Shown one piece after another: positions 1 through 7,800 of a DNA stretch of 64,000 nt. The DNA lies in assembly GCF_017487345.1 (NCBI RefSeq), contig NZ_CP062006.1:1556001-1620000 (forward strand), read 5' to 3'. Origin of the DNA: Brevundimonas pondensis. GTDB lineage: Bacteria > Pseudomonadota > Alphaproteobacteria > Caulobacterales > Caulobacteraceae. The position numbers and the translations under genes are program-made. Position 1 is the stretch's first letter. Every line of letters starts with the position of its first letter. Under the pieces are notes generated by a model. The model worked only from the letters and a program-made list of their open reading frames with translations. It was not told the DNA's origin and searched no databases.

Positions 1-1144
1 AGGTGTCGGCACGATCGGGTATGCCGATGTCGCTGGCCGGCCGAATCTCGACCTCCTCCTCAAGCCACCTGCCGAAAGCCTTCACGCGGCCGCGGAAGAC
101 GCCAGCCGCGTCAATTTGGCCTTCGATATGGTGTTCCAACTGCTCGAGCTGGAAGCGCGAAAGCTGTCGATCCGAACCCAGAACCCAGTGTTCTCCCACG
201 AGCGGGATGGTGCGGACGGCGTAGCGGAAGTGCGGATCGACTGCGTTGAGCTCTGGACGCGTCGGATCAACGTAGGGGTCCACGAAACCGGCGAGCGTCT
301 CGTGGAATCGATCAATGGCAGCCACAGCGGACTGGTCTGCGGTCTTCCGATCCAGGCACAGGGCGGTAAGATCATAGCCAACGCCAGCCAGGATTAGGGC
401 CGTGCCCTGGGCGTCGCCGTCCGACCACACGCTCCAGCGCTCCAAATGCCTCTCGTCTAGCCAAAGGTTGCTCAGGCCCGCACGAATGGCCTCCGAGGGT
501 GCCGTGGTCCGCCCGGCCGAACCGGCCTCCCGCTCAGCCTCGTAGAGGGCATCGAATGAAGCCCAGGCGGCCGAGACCCGTGCCGCTCGGACGGGATCCG
601 TTCCGCCCGACAGATTCTCCAGCAGCTGCGACACGAGGGCGGGGAGACTCCGTAGGATCTCGACAGGATCGTCGATCTCGATAACCGGGACGCGGATGTC
701 GGCCAGCGTCAGAAAAGGATTCTCGAACAGGCGCCAATCCACCAGGGCGCCGACACAGGGTTGACCGCGCCGCTTTGACAGCAACAGCAGCACCGGGGCC
801 AGGTTTGCGCAGGACAACCGGCCGATGCCCTTTTGGCCCTGTTTGGGGCGGATCGGCAGGCCGTTGCGATCGCTAGCAGGCGTATCGCCGGAGGTCGCCT
901 TGGATTCGGTGCCGACTACTAGCCAGCGGCGGATGAACTCGTCGCGGTTCATGCCGTGGCCGTCGTCAAGGATCGTCGCCACCCCGCTACCGTCGTCGTG
1001 GATGTTCAGCTCGACGTTGCGAGCGTAGGCGTCGAATGCATTCTTCCAGAGCTCCGACACAGCGGTCGGCGCATCAGCGATCTGTTCGCGTCCAAGGTGA
1101 TCGACCGTTCGGGCGGCGGTCTGGAAGGAAATCTGATTGATCAT
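1..1144 (-). CDS. GHKL/Hsp90-like ATPase, 3' part outside window
   Basis: An open frame of 381 codons runs off the left edge, so the C-terminus is missing. The first 110 residues carry the three ATP-binding motifs of GHKL (Hsp90, MutL, histidine kinase) ATPases: an N-box ELWKNAFDAYA near residue 31, a G1 box DDGHGM near residue 59 and a glycine-rich lid KQGQKGIGRLS near residue 100. This layout matches stand-alone 'ATP-binding protein' families seen in accessory regions. The rest of the visible part, with no motif I recognise, is probably the transducer and a family-specific region. The ATG at 1144 is the first start before the N-box; no strong ribosome-binding site is visible. ATP binding is well supported. 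The biological role (defence, repair or chaperone-like) cannot be told from this sequence. Confidence 0.8.
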   Translation of the reverse strand, partial: MINQISFQTAARTVDHLGREQIADAPTAVSELWKNAFDAYARNVELNIHDDGSGVATILDDGHGMNRDEFIRRWLVVGTESKATSGDTPASDRNGLPIRPKQGQKGIGRLSCANLAPVLLLLSKRRGQPCVGALVDWRLFENPFLTLADIRVPVIEIDDPVEILRSLPALVSQLLENLSGGTDPVRAARVSAAWASFDALYEAEREAGSAGRTTAPSEAIRAGLSNLWLDERHLERWSVWSDGDAQGTALILAGVGYDLTALCLDRKTADQSAVAAIDRFHETLAGFVDPYVDPTRPELNAVDPHFRYAVRTIPLVGEHWVLGSDRQLSRFQLEQLEHHIEGQIDAAGVFRGRVKAFGRWLEEEVEIRPASDIGIPDRADT

Positions 1145-1192
1145 GAGGCCGATTCATACCGGGATTCAGTCACGGCAAAGCGTATCATCGAT

Positions 1193-1204
1193 GTTCGATC
1201 GAAC
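1193..1204. promoter_or_regulatory. 12-bp perfect palindrome upstream of the ATPase gene
   Basis: GTTCGATCGAAC is a perfect palindrome 49 bases upstream of the start of the minus-strand ATPase gene. Its position suits an operator. It is not a LexA box, because the half-sites are not spaced by seven bases. Confidence 0.3.
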
Positions 1205-1656
1205 ACCTTGATTTTTCACTTCCGGCTACCCGCCCATTCTTTGCCGATGCATCGTTGCCTTGGGAGGCGTCAAATGCAACCGAAGATTTTCTGTCGTTTG
1301 CGTCTGCAACTCTCGATCCGAACATCCAGGTCCAGGTGCGCTGGCTAGGCGGTCGGCGATACTCTTGCCCTTCATCTCGGGCTATCCAAGAAACTAACCG
1401 CACGCGAATTCGCGACCCATGCGGCCCAGACACGAGCTGCTTATCGTCGTCATGTCCAATGATCTGGAGAAATGGCCCGGTTGATCGCGCCTGCCAGCGC
1501 CCTGCGCCCGCCTTAGGTCAACTGCCTCGCAGAATTCTTCGCAGTCTGCGAGCCGTAAGTCCAACGCCGATCTGAAGACCAACTTCGGTGTCGGGGCATT
1601 CGGACCTTTGGCGCGGAGAAAAATTTAGGACCGTCTCTGACATCCTGCCGCTAGCA
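1205..1656. other. Non-coding or decayed stretch
   Basis: No frame here has a recognisable protein family, a convincing start or a ribosome-binding site. The several open frames of 60 to 106 codons overlap each other on both strands and look like chance frames of GC-rich DNA. It is probably decayed DNA between the ATPase gene and the first leader repeat. Confidence 0.5.
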
Positions 1657-1732
1657 TTTAGGGGCCAAGTCGCGCCAATTCGTCTCTCCACTGCGATGTT
1701 TCGAGTGGAGTTTTTGTGCGCGGTCCGAACCT
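1657..1732 (+). repeat. Recombinase-leader repeat, copy 1 (orphan, short form)
   Basis: This is the left-most of three direct copies of the leader that precedes the recombinase at 10644. It has TTTAGGG, 17 bases, CGTCTCTC, then GATGTTT and GTGGAGTTTTTGTG, ending in a ribosome-binding site (GGAG) and a GTG at 1716. The inner hairpin of the other copies is absent. CTCCACT (1686-1692) can pair with AGTGGAG (1704-1710), and the inner CGA/TCG can pair as well, giving a compact hairpin directly followed by five T. Similarity to the recombinase gene stops shortly after the GTG, and a dctA remnant begins about 70 bases later. Confidence 0.75.
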
Positions 1733-1788
1733 GTCGTCTCTTCTACAAGTTGCGAGGCGGACTAGCCGGGCTGGCGCGCCCAACCTCA

Positions 1789-1902
1789 ATCACTGTCCTG
1801 GGCGTCGACCAGTTCCTCGGCATGGGCCGCAGCGCCACCAACGTGGTTGGCAACGCCGTAGCCGCCGGCGTCATCGCCAAATGGGAGCAAGCCCCGCACT
1901 GA
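1789..1902 (+). pseudogene. C-terminal remnant of a DctA-type dicarboxylate symporter
   Basis: The frame ending at the TGA at 1900-1902 gives about 37 residues with VDQFLGMGRSATNVVGNAVA followed by an AKWE motif. This matches the C-terminal end of DctA (C4-dicarboxylate:cation symporter), where the last transmembrane part reads like DRF-ALTN-VGN-VA-AKWE. Nothing upstream in this frame resembles the other roughly 400 residues, and the leader repeat sits immediately before it. It is therefore a 3' fragment left by a recombination or deletion. It is not a copy of the intact symporter at 48562, whose corresponding segment differs. Confidence 0.7.
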
Positions 1903-2178
1903 CGTGGCCGAACAGTCATCGGCCCTCGGTGCCGACGACGGGGCGACGCTGGCGCCGGAGGCTGCTGTCGCTGCGACCCAGCTGAGCCTTCTCATGTTTG
2001 TCCGGCGGGAAAAGCGACTCGGCCGATCTGGGCGCAACCTGGCCAGTGGCTCTCTGATATAGCCGGCGCATACCCTCGACGCCCCGCGCCCCCGGCGGGA
2101 GGGTTGCATGACGTCCTGAGGGCGAACTGCTGTGCAGAAAAGATTCCACGATCGGGCTTCCGCTGGCCAACCTGCGGC
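1903..2178. other. Intergenic, nothing recognised
   Basis: This stretch between the dctA remnant and the small minus-strand gene contains only short overlapping frames with no family resemblance, no tRNA and no clear terminator. Confidence 0.4.
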
Positions 2179-2343
2179 TTAGCGGTTGCGCCGTCTCAGC
2201 AGTCTGGCCGCCTCTTCCTTCCACAGCGCCCGGAAACGCAGCAAGATCGATCCCGGCAGGGTGGCCGCCGCACGGGAACGGCGATGGAGTTCCCTGGCTT
2301 CGGCTTCGAAACGGGCGGCCCTGTCGAGATCGGCTTCTGTCAT
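2179..2343 (-). CDS. Small protein coupled to the SRAP gene
   Basis: This 54-residue frame starts with an ATG that overlaps the TGA of the SRAP gene in an ATGA arrangement, the usual sign of translational coupling. The product (MTEADLDRAARFEAEARELH at the start) is charged and likely helical, rich in Arg, Ala and Glu, and ends in a very basic LLRRRNR tail. I recognise no family. The overlap and the compact helical composition favour a real gene. A partner or modulator role for the SRAP protein is inferred from position only. A longer in-frame start exists at 2433 but lies inside the SRAP gene and is less likely. Confidence 0.5.
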   Translation of the reverse strand: MTEADLDRAARFEAEARELHRRSRAAATLPGSILLRFRALWKEEAARLLRRRNR

Positions 2344-2912
2344 GTGGTTTCTGGCCAGACTTTCTGTACGACCAGCGTCCCGGCAGGGCAGGGCTGGAGG
2401 ATAAAATCCTCTGGGGCGCTCAGGTTCAGCCAACGGGCACCGGCGCTGGGCGGCAGCAGGACGATTTGGCGGTCATGGTAGGGCGCTACGTCCGGGCCTG
2501 GCGCAGTCGTCAACATGGCGAAGGCTCCGTTCTTGATGACACCGGCGATCCAGAACCACGGATGGCCTGCCATGGTGAAGAGCCATTTCGTTTTCTTTCC
2601 CTGCACCTTTGGCTCGGTGAACTCGTAAAAACCGTCGGCAGGGATCAGGCAGCGGATCGAGTCGCCGAAAGACCGGCCGTCGGACCGGAAATTGAAGACC
2701 GGCTTGCCCGTCGGGCTTTTCCATGCCCAGCGCGTCATAAGCAATTGCGCGCCATCGGGGCCTTGGGTGACTACGGGGGCGGCGTCGCCGATGCTGTAAT
2801 CCGCTGGCTCCAGGTTGGGCAGACCGCCCGGAAAGACGAGCGTCCGCCCCGCGTCGCGGAACGGCGCAGCGAGTTGATTGGCGGGGATGTGCAGGCGGTA
2901 GTTGTTGCACAT
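2340..2912 (-). CDS. SRAP family abasic-site-processing protein (YedK/HMCES-like)
   Basis: The 190-residue product begins Met-Cys, and Cys2, exposed after Met removal, is the family nucleophile that crosslinks to abasic sites in single-stranded DNA. The other active-site positions fit: Asn74 in FNFRSD (usually NAR-E), Glu97 in GFYEF and His146 in PYHDRQ. SRAP proteins shield abasic sites near replication forks, and bacterial members are linked to the SOS response. The NFRSD segment departs from the common NARAE form. No GTTC-N7-GTTC LexA box is visible in the 500 bases upstream. The gene lies in the first cassette-like segment, beside toxin-antitoxin genes and upstream of the mutasome. Confidence 0.9.
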   Translation of the reverse strand: MCNNYRLHIPANQLAAPFRDAGRTLVFPGGLPNLEPADYSIGDAAPVVTQGPDGAQLLMTRWAWKSPTGKPVFNFRSDGRSFGDSIRCLIPADGFYEFTEPKVQGKKTKWLFTMAGHPWFWIAGVIKNGAFAMLTTAPGPDVAPYHDRQIVLLPPSAGARWLNLSAPEDFILQPCPAGTLVVQKVWPETT

Positions 2913-3397
2913 GGGCGAATCCTCTCACGGCCTCAGTCAGTTGTGGAGTCCGGCGCCCGTGGAGCGCTTTTCGGCCTCGCGATTGCGCGGCCCATCCCTT
3001 CGTAGGGGTAGCTCCAGCAGGAGCCTGTGCCGCTAAGATCAGTCCAGCCCGCTTTCACAGTGGCGGCGGCCGCGATCGACAGAAGGGGGCCTCGCCTGAC
3101 ATCGGCCTGCCGACCAGGGCCAGGTCGTGCTCGCGCTGGGGCCCTGAGGACATGGCGCGATGTGCCACCGCCGACCTTGCAGGAGTAGCGGCCATCTAGC
3201 CCTGAAGATCAGCCGCGGCGGCACCGATCTCCAGCGAACGGTTGTCGATGTCGGCCGCGGCCAAGCTTTCCGCCAGAGCTGGGCGCGGGACGCAAGAGCG
3301 TCGCTGTCATCCTGCGTGATGAGCGTACCGGCCTTGGCGGCTCGTCGTCGTGAACGGCGCGTGACCCGAGGCTCAGCGGTTGATAATCGACCGGATA
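2913..3397. other. Intergenic region between SRAP and toxin-antitoxin genes
   Basis: About 490 bases hold no convincing gene. Reading the minus strand from about 3370 to 3190 shows peptide-like stretches (TLITQDDSDALASRAQLWRK, then DIDNRSLEIGAAAADLQG) in two different frames. This might be a frameshifted remnant, but no family is recognisable. The region should contain the divergent promoters of the SRAP gene and the toxin-antitoxin operon. Confidence 0.4.
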
Positions 3398-3410
3398 TGG
3401 ACTATGTCCA
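3398..3410. promoter_or_regulatory. Candidate operator of the MbcA-RES operon
   Basis: TGGAC-tat-GTCCA is an inverted repeat ending 19 bases before the antitoxin start. Toxin-antitoxin operons are usually autorepressed through sites placed like this. The assignment rests on position and symmetry. Confidence 0.35.
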
Positions 3411-3429
3411 GATTTGTTAGGAGATGGTC

Positions 3430-3954
3430 ATGGCGATAGGCATCGTTTCCGGTCGCGATCCGCAAGTGGAACTGCCGCGCATCGATGTGGCGCGCTTCGC
3501 TCCGGCGAACCGGCGCCGTCTGAGCGCGCCCGCGCTTCGCACATTCACCGCCATTGCCGATCTCTGGGGCCTGAACGAGGAACAGCGCCGCCTGATCCTC
3601 GGTTATCCGTCGCGCTCGACCTATCAGAGCTGGTGCAAACAGGCCCGCGAACATGGCGACATCACGCTCGACGTCGATGTGCTGACGCGCATTTCGGCGC
3701 TGCTGGGCATCCATCAGGCCCTGGGCGTCCTGTTCGCCGATGAGCATGACGGCGTCCATTGGCTGCTCCGAACGCACGATGCGGCGGTGTTCGGCGGGCA
3801 TCCGCCCATCAACTTCGTGACCAACGGGACCCAGGATGGCTTGATGACGGTGCGTCGCTTCCTCGACGCCGCGCGGGGCGGAGCCTACATGGCCCCCAAC
3901 GCCCTTGATGCGGCGTTTGACGCCTATGACGACAGCGAGATCGTCTTCAGCTGA
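3430..3954 (+). CDS. MbcA/ParS/Xre-type antitoxin (DUF2384)
   Basis: The 174-residue protein has an N-terminal Xre-like helical region (LRTFTAIADLWGLNEEQRR, then a YPSRSTYQSW segment) and a C-terminal toxin-binding part (DVLTRISALLGIHQALGVLF through a GLMTVRRFLDAARGG motif). This is the MbcA/ParS organisation. The antitoxin should bind and block the RES toxin encoded immediately downstream and repress the operon. An upstream ATG at 3424 touches the AGGAG, while the ATG at 3430 sits six bases after it, so 3430 is preferred. The stop overlaps the toxin start by one base (TGATG), as expected for coupled translation. Confidence 0.88.
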   Translation: MAIGIVSGRDPQVELPRIDVARFAPANRRRLSAPALRTFTAIADLWGLNEEQRRLILGYPSRSTYQSWCKQAREHGDITLDVDVLTRISALLGIHQALGVLFADEHDGVHWLLRTHDAAVFGGHPPINFVTNGTQDGLMTVRRFLDAARGGAYMAPNALDAAFDAYDDSEIVFS

Positions 3955-4622
3955 TGGAGAAGCTCGTCGCTGCGCCCCGTCCGGCCCACCGGCTGGTGCC
4001 ATCGCGCTTTCCGCCGATCGGCCTGTTCGACACCGTGGCGACAGCAGCCGACGCCGCGGCGGTGATGGAGCTGTCGGGCTGGACCAATGACCGCTTGGTC
4101 GCTGAACGGATCGACCGCCTGCCGCGCGATCAGTGGGTGTATGGCCGAGCCAACGCCAGCGTCGTAATGGCGTCTTTCCTCCACGTCGCGCCGGGCGGCA
4201 TGCGATTCAATGGTCCGGACCTCGGCGCCTGGTATGCGGCGGCGTCGATCGTCACTGCAGCCGCCGAGGTCGGCCATCATCTGCGCCGCGAATCCGTGGC
4301 GCGATCGGTGAAAGGAATGCGGCGGACCTATCGCAACTATACCGCCGTCTTGATCGGCGACTATCACGACATTCGTGGCCGACAGGCCGCCTTGCCCGAC
4401 GCCTACGCCTCAAACAGCTATGGGGCCGCGCAGGCGTTCGGCGAAGGCGTGCGGGCGTCCCAGGCGTCTGGGCTTCTTTACGACAGCCTGCGCCATCGCG
4501 GCGGATGCAACATCGTCGCCTATCGGCCTGTCGGCGTCACCGAAGTCGTGCAGGCGGAGCATTTCGAGATCAGCGTCGAGGCGGCGTCTCACCGGATCGA
4601 GGTTCACAAGCTGAGCGCATAA
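3954..4622 (+). CDS. RES domain NAD+-degrading toxin
   Basis: The 222-residue product matches RES toxins, which are NAD+ phosphorylases or hydrolases that deplete cellular NAD+. The residues that name the family are present: Arg84 in GMRFNGPDLGAWYAA, Glu105 in TAAAEVGHH and Ser178 in LLYDSLRHRGG. Tyr94 and the central YRNYTAVLIGDYHD segment also fit. The start overlaps the antitoxin stop, giving the standard antitoxin-first operon. The protein is slightly longer than the minimal RES domain because of an N-terminal extension of about 60 residues, also seen in MbcT-like members. Activity itself is inferred. Confidence 0.88.
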   Translation: MEKLVAAPRPAHRLVPSRFPPIGLFDTVATAADAAAVMELSGWTNDRLVAERIDRLPRDQWVYGRANASVVMASFLHVAPGGMRFNGPDLGAWYAAASIVTAAAEVGHHLRRESVARSVKGMRRTYRNYTAVLIGDYHDIRGRQAALPDAYASNSYGAAQAFGEGVRASQASGLLYDSLRHRGGCNIVAYRPVGVTEVVQAEHFEISVEAASHRIEVHKLSA

Positions 4623-4738
4623 TAACGGCAAGGCCGCCGTTGGTCGGAGCCGCACGCGCTTCGCGCATGGCGTCGCGCCGCGAATGCACGGCGACGGCGA
4701 CTGAGGGGCTGCTGTTCCGTCAGAACTCAGCCTGACCA

Positions 4739-4832
4739 TTTAGGGCTTGAGGCTCGCACATACGTCTCTCCACCGGTCGCCTGCAGGGCGATGTTTCCAG
4801 TGGAGTTTTTGTGCCCAGTCCAAAGTCTGTAC
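4739..4832 (+). repeat. Recombinase-leader repeat, copy 2 (orphan, full form)
   Basis: This is a direct copy of the leader at 10574. TTTAGGG (4739-4745), 17 bases, CGTCTCTC (4763-4770), an inner hairpin TCGCC-tgcag-GGCGA (4777-4791), then a 25-base block (4790-4814) identical to copy 3. The block contains GGAG, five T and a GTG at 4811. CTCCAC (4768-4773) is complementary to GTGGAG (4800-4805), which includes the ribosome-binding site. Resemblance to the recombinase gene continues for about 18 bases after the GTG and then stops. The dnaE2 stop codon of the opposite strand is reached at 4857. Confidence 0.8.
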
Positions 4833-4854
4833 CCGCCTCTACGTGCTATATCAC

Positions 4855-7800
4855 TCAATGGAAGTCCCGCGACCCCGGCAGGATGCGGACGTCACGCGGA
4901 TGCCGGTGCGGCGGGTGTCGCGGCGGTTGCGGGTTGGCGATGACATCGGCGCGGGCGAGCTGGATGTCGGTCTCATGGTCTTCTGACAGGCGGGACAGTT
5001 CGGCGCTGCGGTCGATGACGCGGCGGGCGACGACATGGATGACGCCTTCGGGGCTCTTCTCGACCAGGCCTTCGACCTGCATCAGGCGGGCGCTCATGAC
5101 CTCGCGCCGGTACTGGTCGAGCATCCGCGCCCAGAGGACCACGTTGGTGATGCCGGTCTCGTCCTCCAGGGTGACGAAGACAGCGTTGCCCTTGCCCGGT
5201 CGTTGACGCACCAGGACCACGCCCGCGACCCGCACCAGGGAGCCGCCGCGCTTCGCCTCGGTCTGGGCGCAGGTCAGCACGCGGTCAGCGGCGAAGACGG
5301 GGCGCAGGATGGCCATGGGGTGGGCCTTCAACGACAGGCGGGCGGTCTGATAGTCGGCGGCGACGTGCTCGCCCAGCGGCATCAGAGGCAGATGGGCGTC
5401 GGGCTCCGCGCCCAGTTCGCGGGCGCCGCGTTCGCGCGCCTCGGCGGCGGCGAACAGGGGCAGGGGGTCGTCGTCGGGCAGGCGGCGCACCGCCCACAGG
5501 GCCTCGCGCCGATCCTGTCCCAGGGAACGGAAGGCGTCGGCGTCGGCCAGTTTGCGCATGGCGGCGGCGGGCAGTTCGGCGCGCCGAGCCAGGGTTTCGA
5601 TATCGGCGAAGGGCGCCGCGGCCCGCGCCGCCGACAGGGCCGTGGCCCAATCCTCCCTGAAGCCGTCGATCTGGCGCAGGCCCAGACGCAGGGCGGGCGC
5701 GTTCGCCGGCCCCTCCAGGCTGTTGTCCCAGTCGCTGTGCGAGACGTCGATAGGGCGCACCTCGACTCCGCCGACCTCCTGCGCCTCGCGCACGATCTGG
5801 GCGGGGGCGTAGAAGCCCATGGGCTGGCTGTTCAACAGGGCGCAGGCGAAGGCCGCCGGGTGGCGATGCTTGATCCAGGAAGAGACATAGACCAGCCGGG
5901 CGAAGCTGGCGGCGTGACTTTCGGGAAAGCCGTAGGAGCCGAAACCCTTGATCTGCTCGAAGCAGCGCTGGGCGAAGGCCGGGTCATAGCCGCGCCCGAC
6001 CATCCGCCCGACCATCCGGGTTTCATAGGTGTGCAGGCTGCCGTCGCCCCGAAAAGTACCCATGGCCTTGCGCAGGCCGTTGGCCTCGCCGTCGCTGAAC
6101 TCGGCGGCGACGATAGCCAGCTTCATCGCCTGTTCCTGGAACAGGGGCACGCCGAGGGTCTTGTGCAGCACCTGTTCCAGTTCGTCGGGCGGGCCGTGAT
6201 CTGGGGAGGGCGAGGAATAGACGACCTCCTCCACACCGTTGCGGCGACGCAGATAGGGGTGAACCATGTCGCCCTGGATCGGGCCGGGGCGGACGATGGC
6301 GACCTGGATGACGAGGTCGTAGAGGCAACGGGGCCTCAGCCGAGGCAGCATGTTAATCTGGGCCCGGCTCTCGACTTGGAAGACTCCGATGGACTGGCCC
6401 CGGCACAGCATGTCGTAAACGGCCGGGTCCTCGCGCGGGAGGGTGTGCAGTTCCCAATCCTCCTTCTCATGCGCGCGGATCAGGTCGAACGCCTTGCGGA
6501 TGCAGGTCAGCATGCCGAGCGCCAGCACATCGACCTTCATCAGGCGCAGGGCGTCGATGTCGTCCTTGTCCCATTCGATGAAGGTGCGGTCCGCCATGGC
6601 GGCGTTGCCGATGGGGACCATCTCGTCCAGCCGGTCCTGGGTCAGGACGAAGCCCCCGACATGCTGGCTGAGGTGGCGGGGGAAGTTCAGCAGGCGGGAC
6701 GCCATCTCGACCGCGCGGGCGATCATCGGGTTGGCGGCGTCCAGTCCCGCCTGAACGACGTGGCGATCGCCGATCTCGGTCCCCCAACTGCCCCAGTGGC
6801 TGGAGGCCAGACGAGCGGTGACGTCTTCGGTCAGACCCAGAACCTTCCCCACCTCGCGGATGGCGCTGCGGGGGCGGAAGTGGATGACGGTGGCGGCGAT
6901 GCCGGCGCGATGGCGGCCATAGCGTTCGTAGATATGCTGGATGATCTCTTCGCGCCGCTCGTGCTCGAAATCCACGTCGATGTCGGGCGGCTCGTTTCGA
7001 TCCTCGGACAGGAAGCGTTCGAACAGCAGGTCGGACTCCATCGGGTCCACCGAGGTGATGCCCAGGACATAGCAGACCGCCGAGTTCGCGGCCGAGCCGC
7101 GCCCCTGACACAGGATGCGCTTGTTGCGCGCCACGCGGACGATGTCGAAGATAGTGAGGAAATAGGGGGCGATATCCTTGCGGGCGATAAAGGCCAGTTC
7201 CTTGTCCAGCAAGGCCTGCACCTTGTCGGGAACGCCGTCGGGGTAACGCATGGCGGCGTGACGCCCTGTAAGTTCTTCCAGCCAGGCCTGCGGCGTCCAA
7301 TCGGGCGGGACGGGCTCTTCCGGGTATTGATAGCTGAGTTCGGACAGGTCGAAGGTCGCGCGCGACAGGAAGGCGGTCGTCTCGCCTATGGCTTCGGGCG
7401 CATCCCGGAACAAACGGGCCATTTCGTCCACGGGCTTCAGCCAGCGTTCGGCGTTGGCCTCCAGCCGGCGGCCGGCGGTTTCGATGGTCACGCCCTCGCG
7501 GATACAGGTCAGGACGTCCTGCAGGTCGCGGTCATCGGGGGCGGCGTAGAGGACATCGTTGAGCGCCAGCAGGGGAACCTCCACCCGCTCGGCCATGGCC
7601 TTGAGCCGCGCCAGCCGGCGCCGGTCGTCGCCGCGCCTGTGCAGGGCGGCGCCCAGCCAGACTGCGCCCGGCGCCGCTTCTTTCATGCGGGCCAGAATCG
7701 CTTCCAGCCCGGTCAGCCGGTCCGGCGGGACAAGTATCAGCAGCAGGCCTTCGGGATCGGCCAGCAGGTCGCGCAGGCCGATCTCGCACTCGCCCTTCTT

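Noticed and set aside
1624-1638. TTTAGG with CGTCTCT two bases later, resembling a fourth partial leader copy
   Set aside because: The spacing (2 instead of 17) does not fit and none of the downstream block is present; probably chance or a small local duplication.
3039-3420. Overlapping small frames on both strands between SRAP and the antitoxin
   Set aside because: They contradict each other, have no ribosome-binding sites and no family resemblance; at most a frameshifted remnant.
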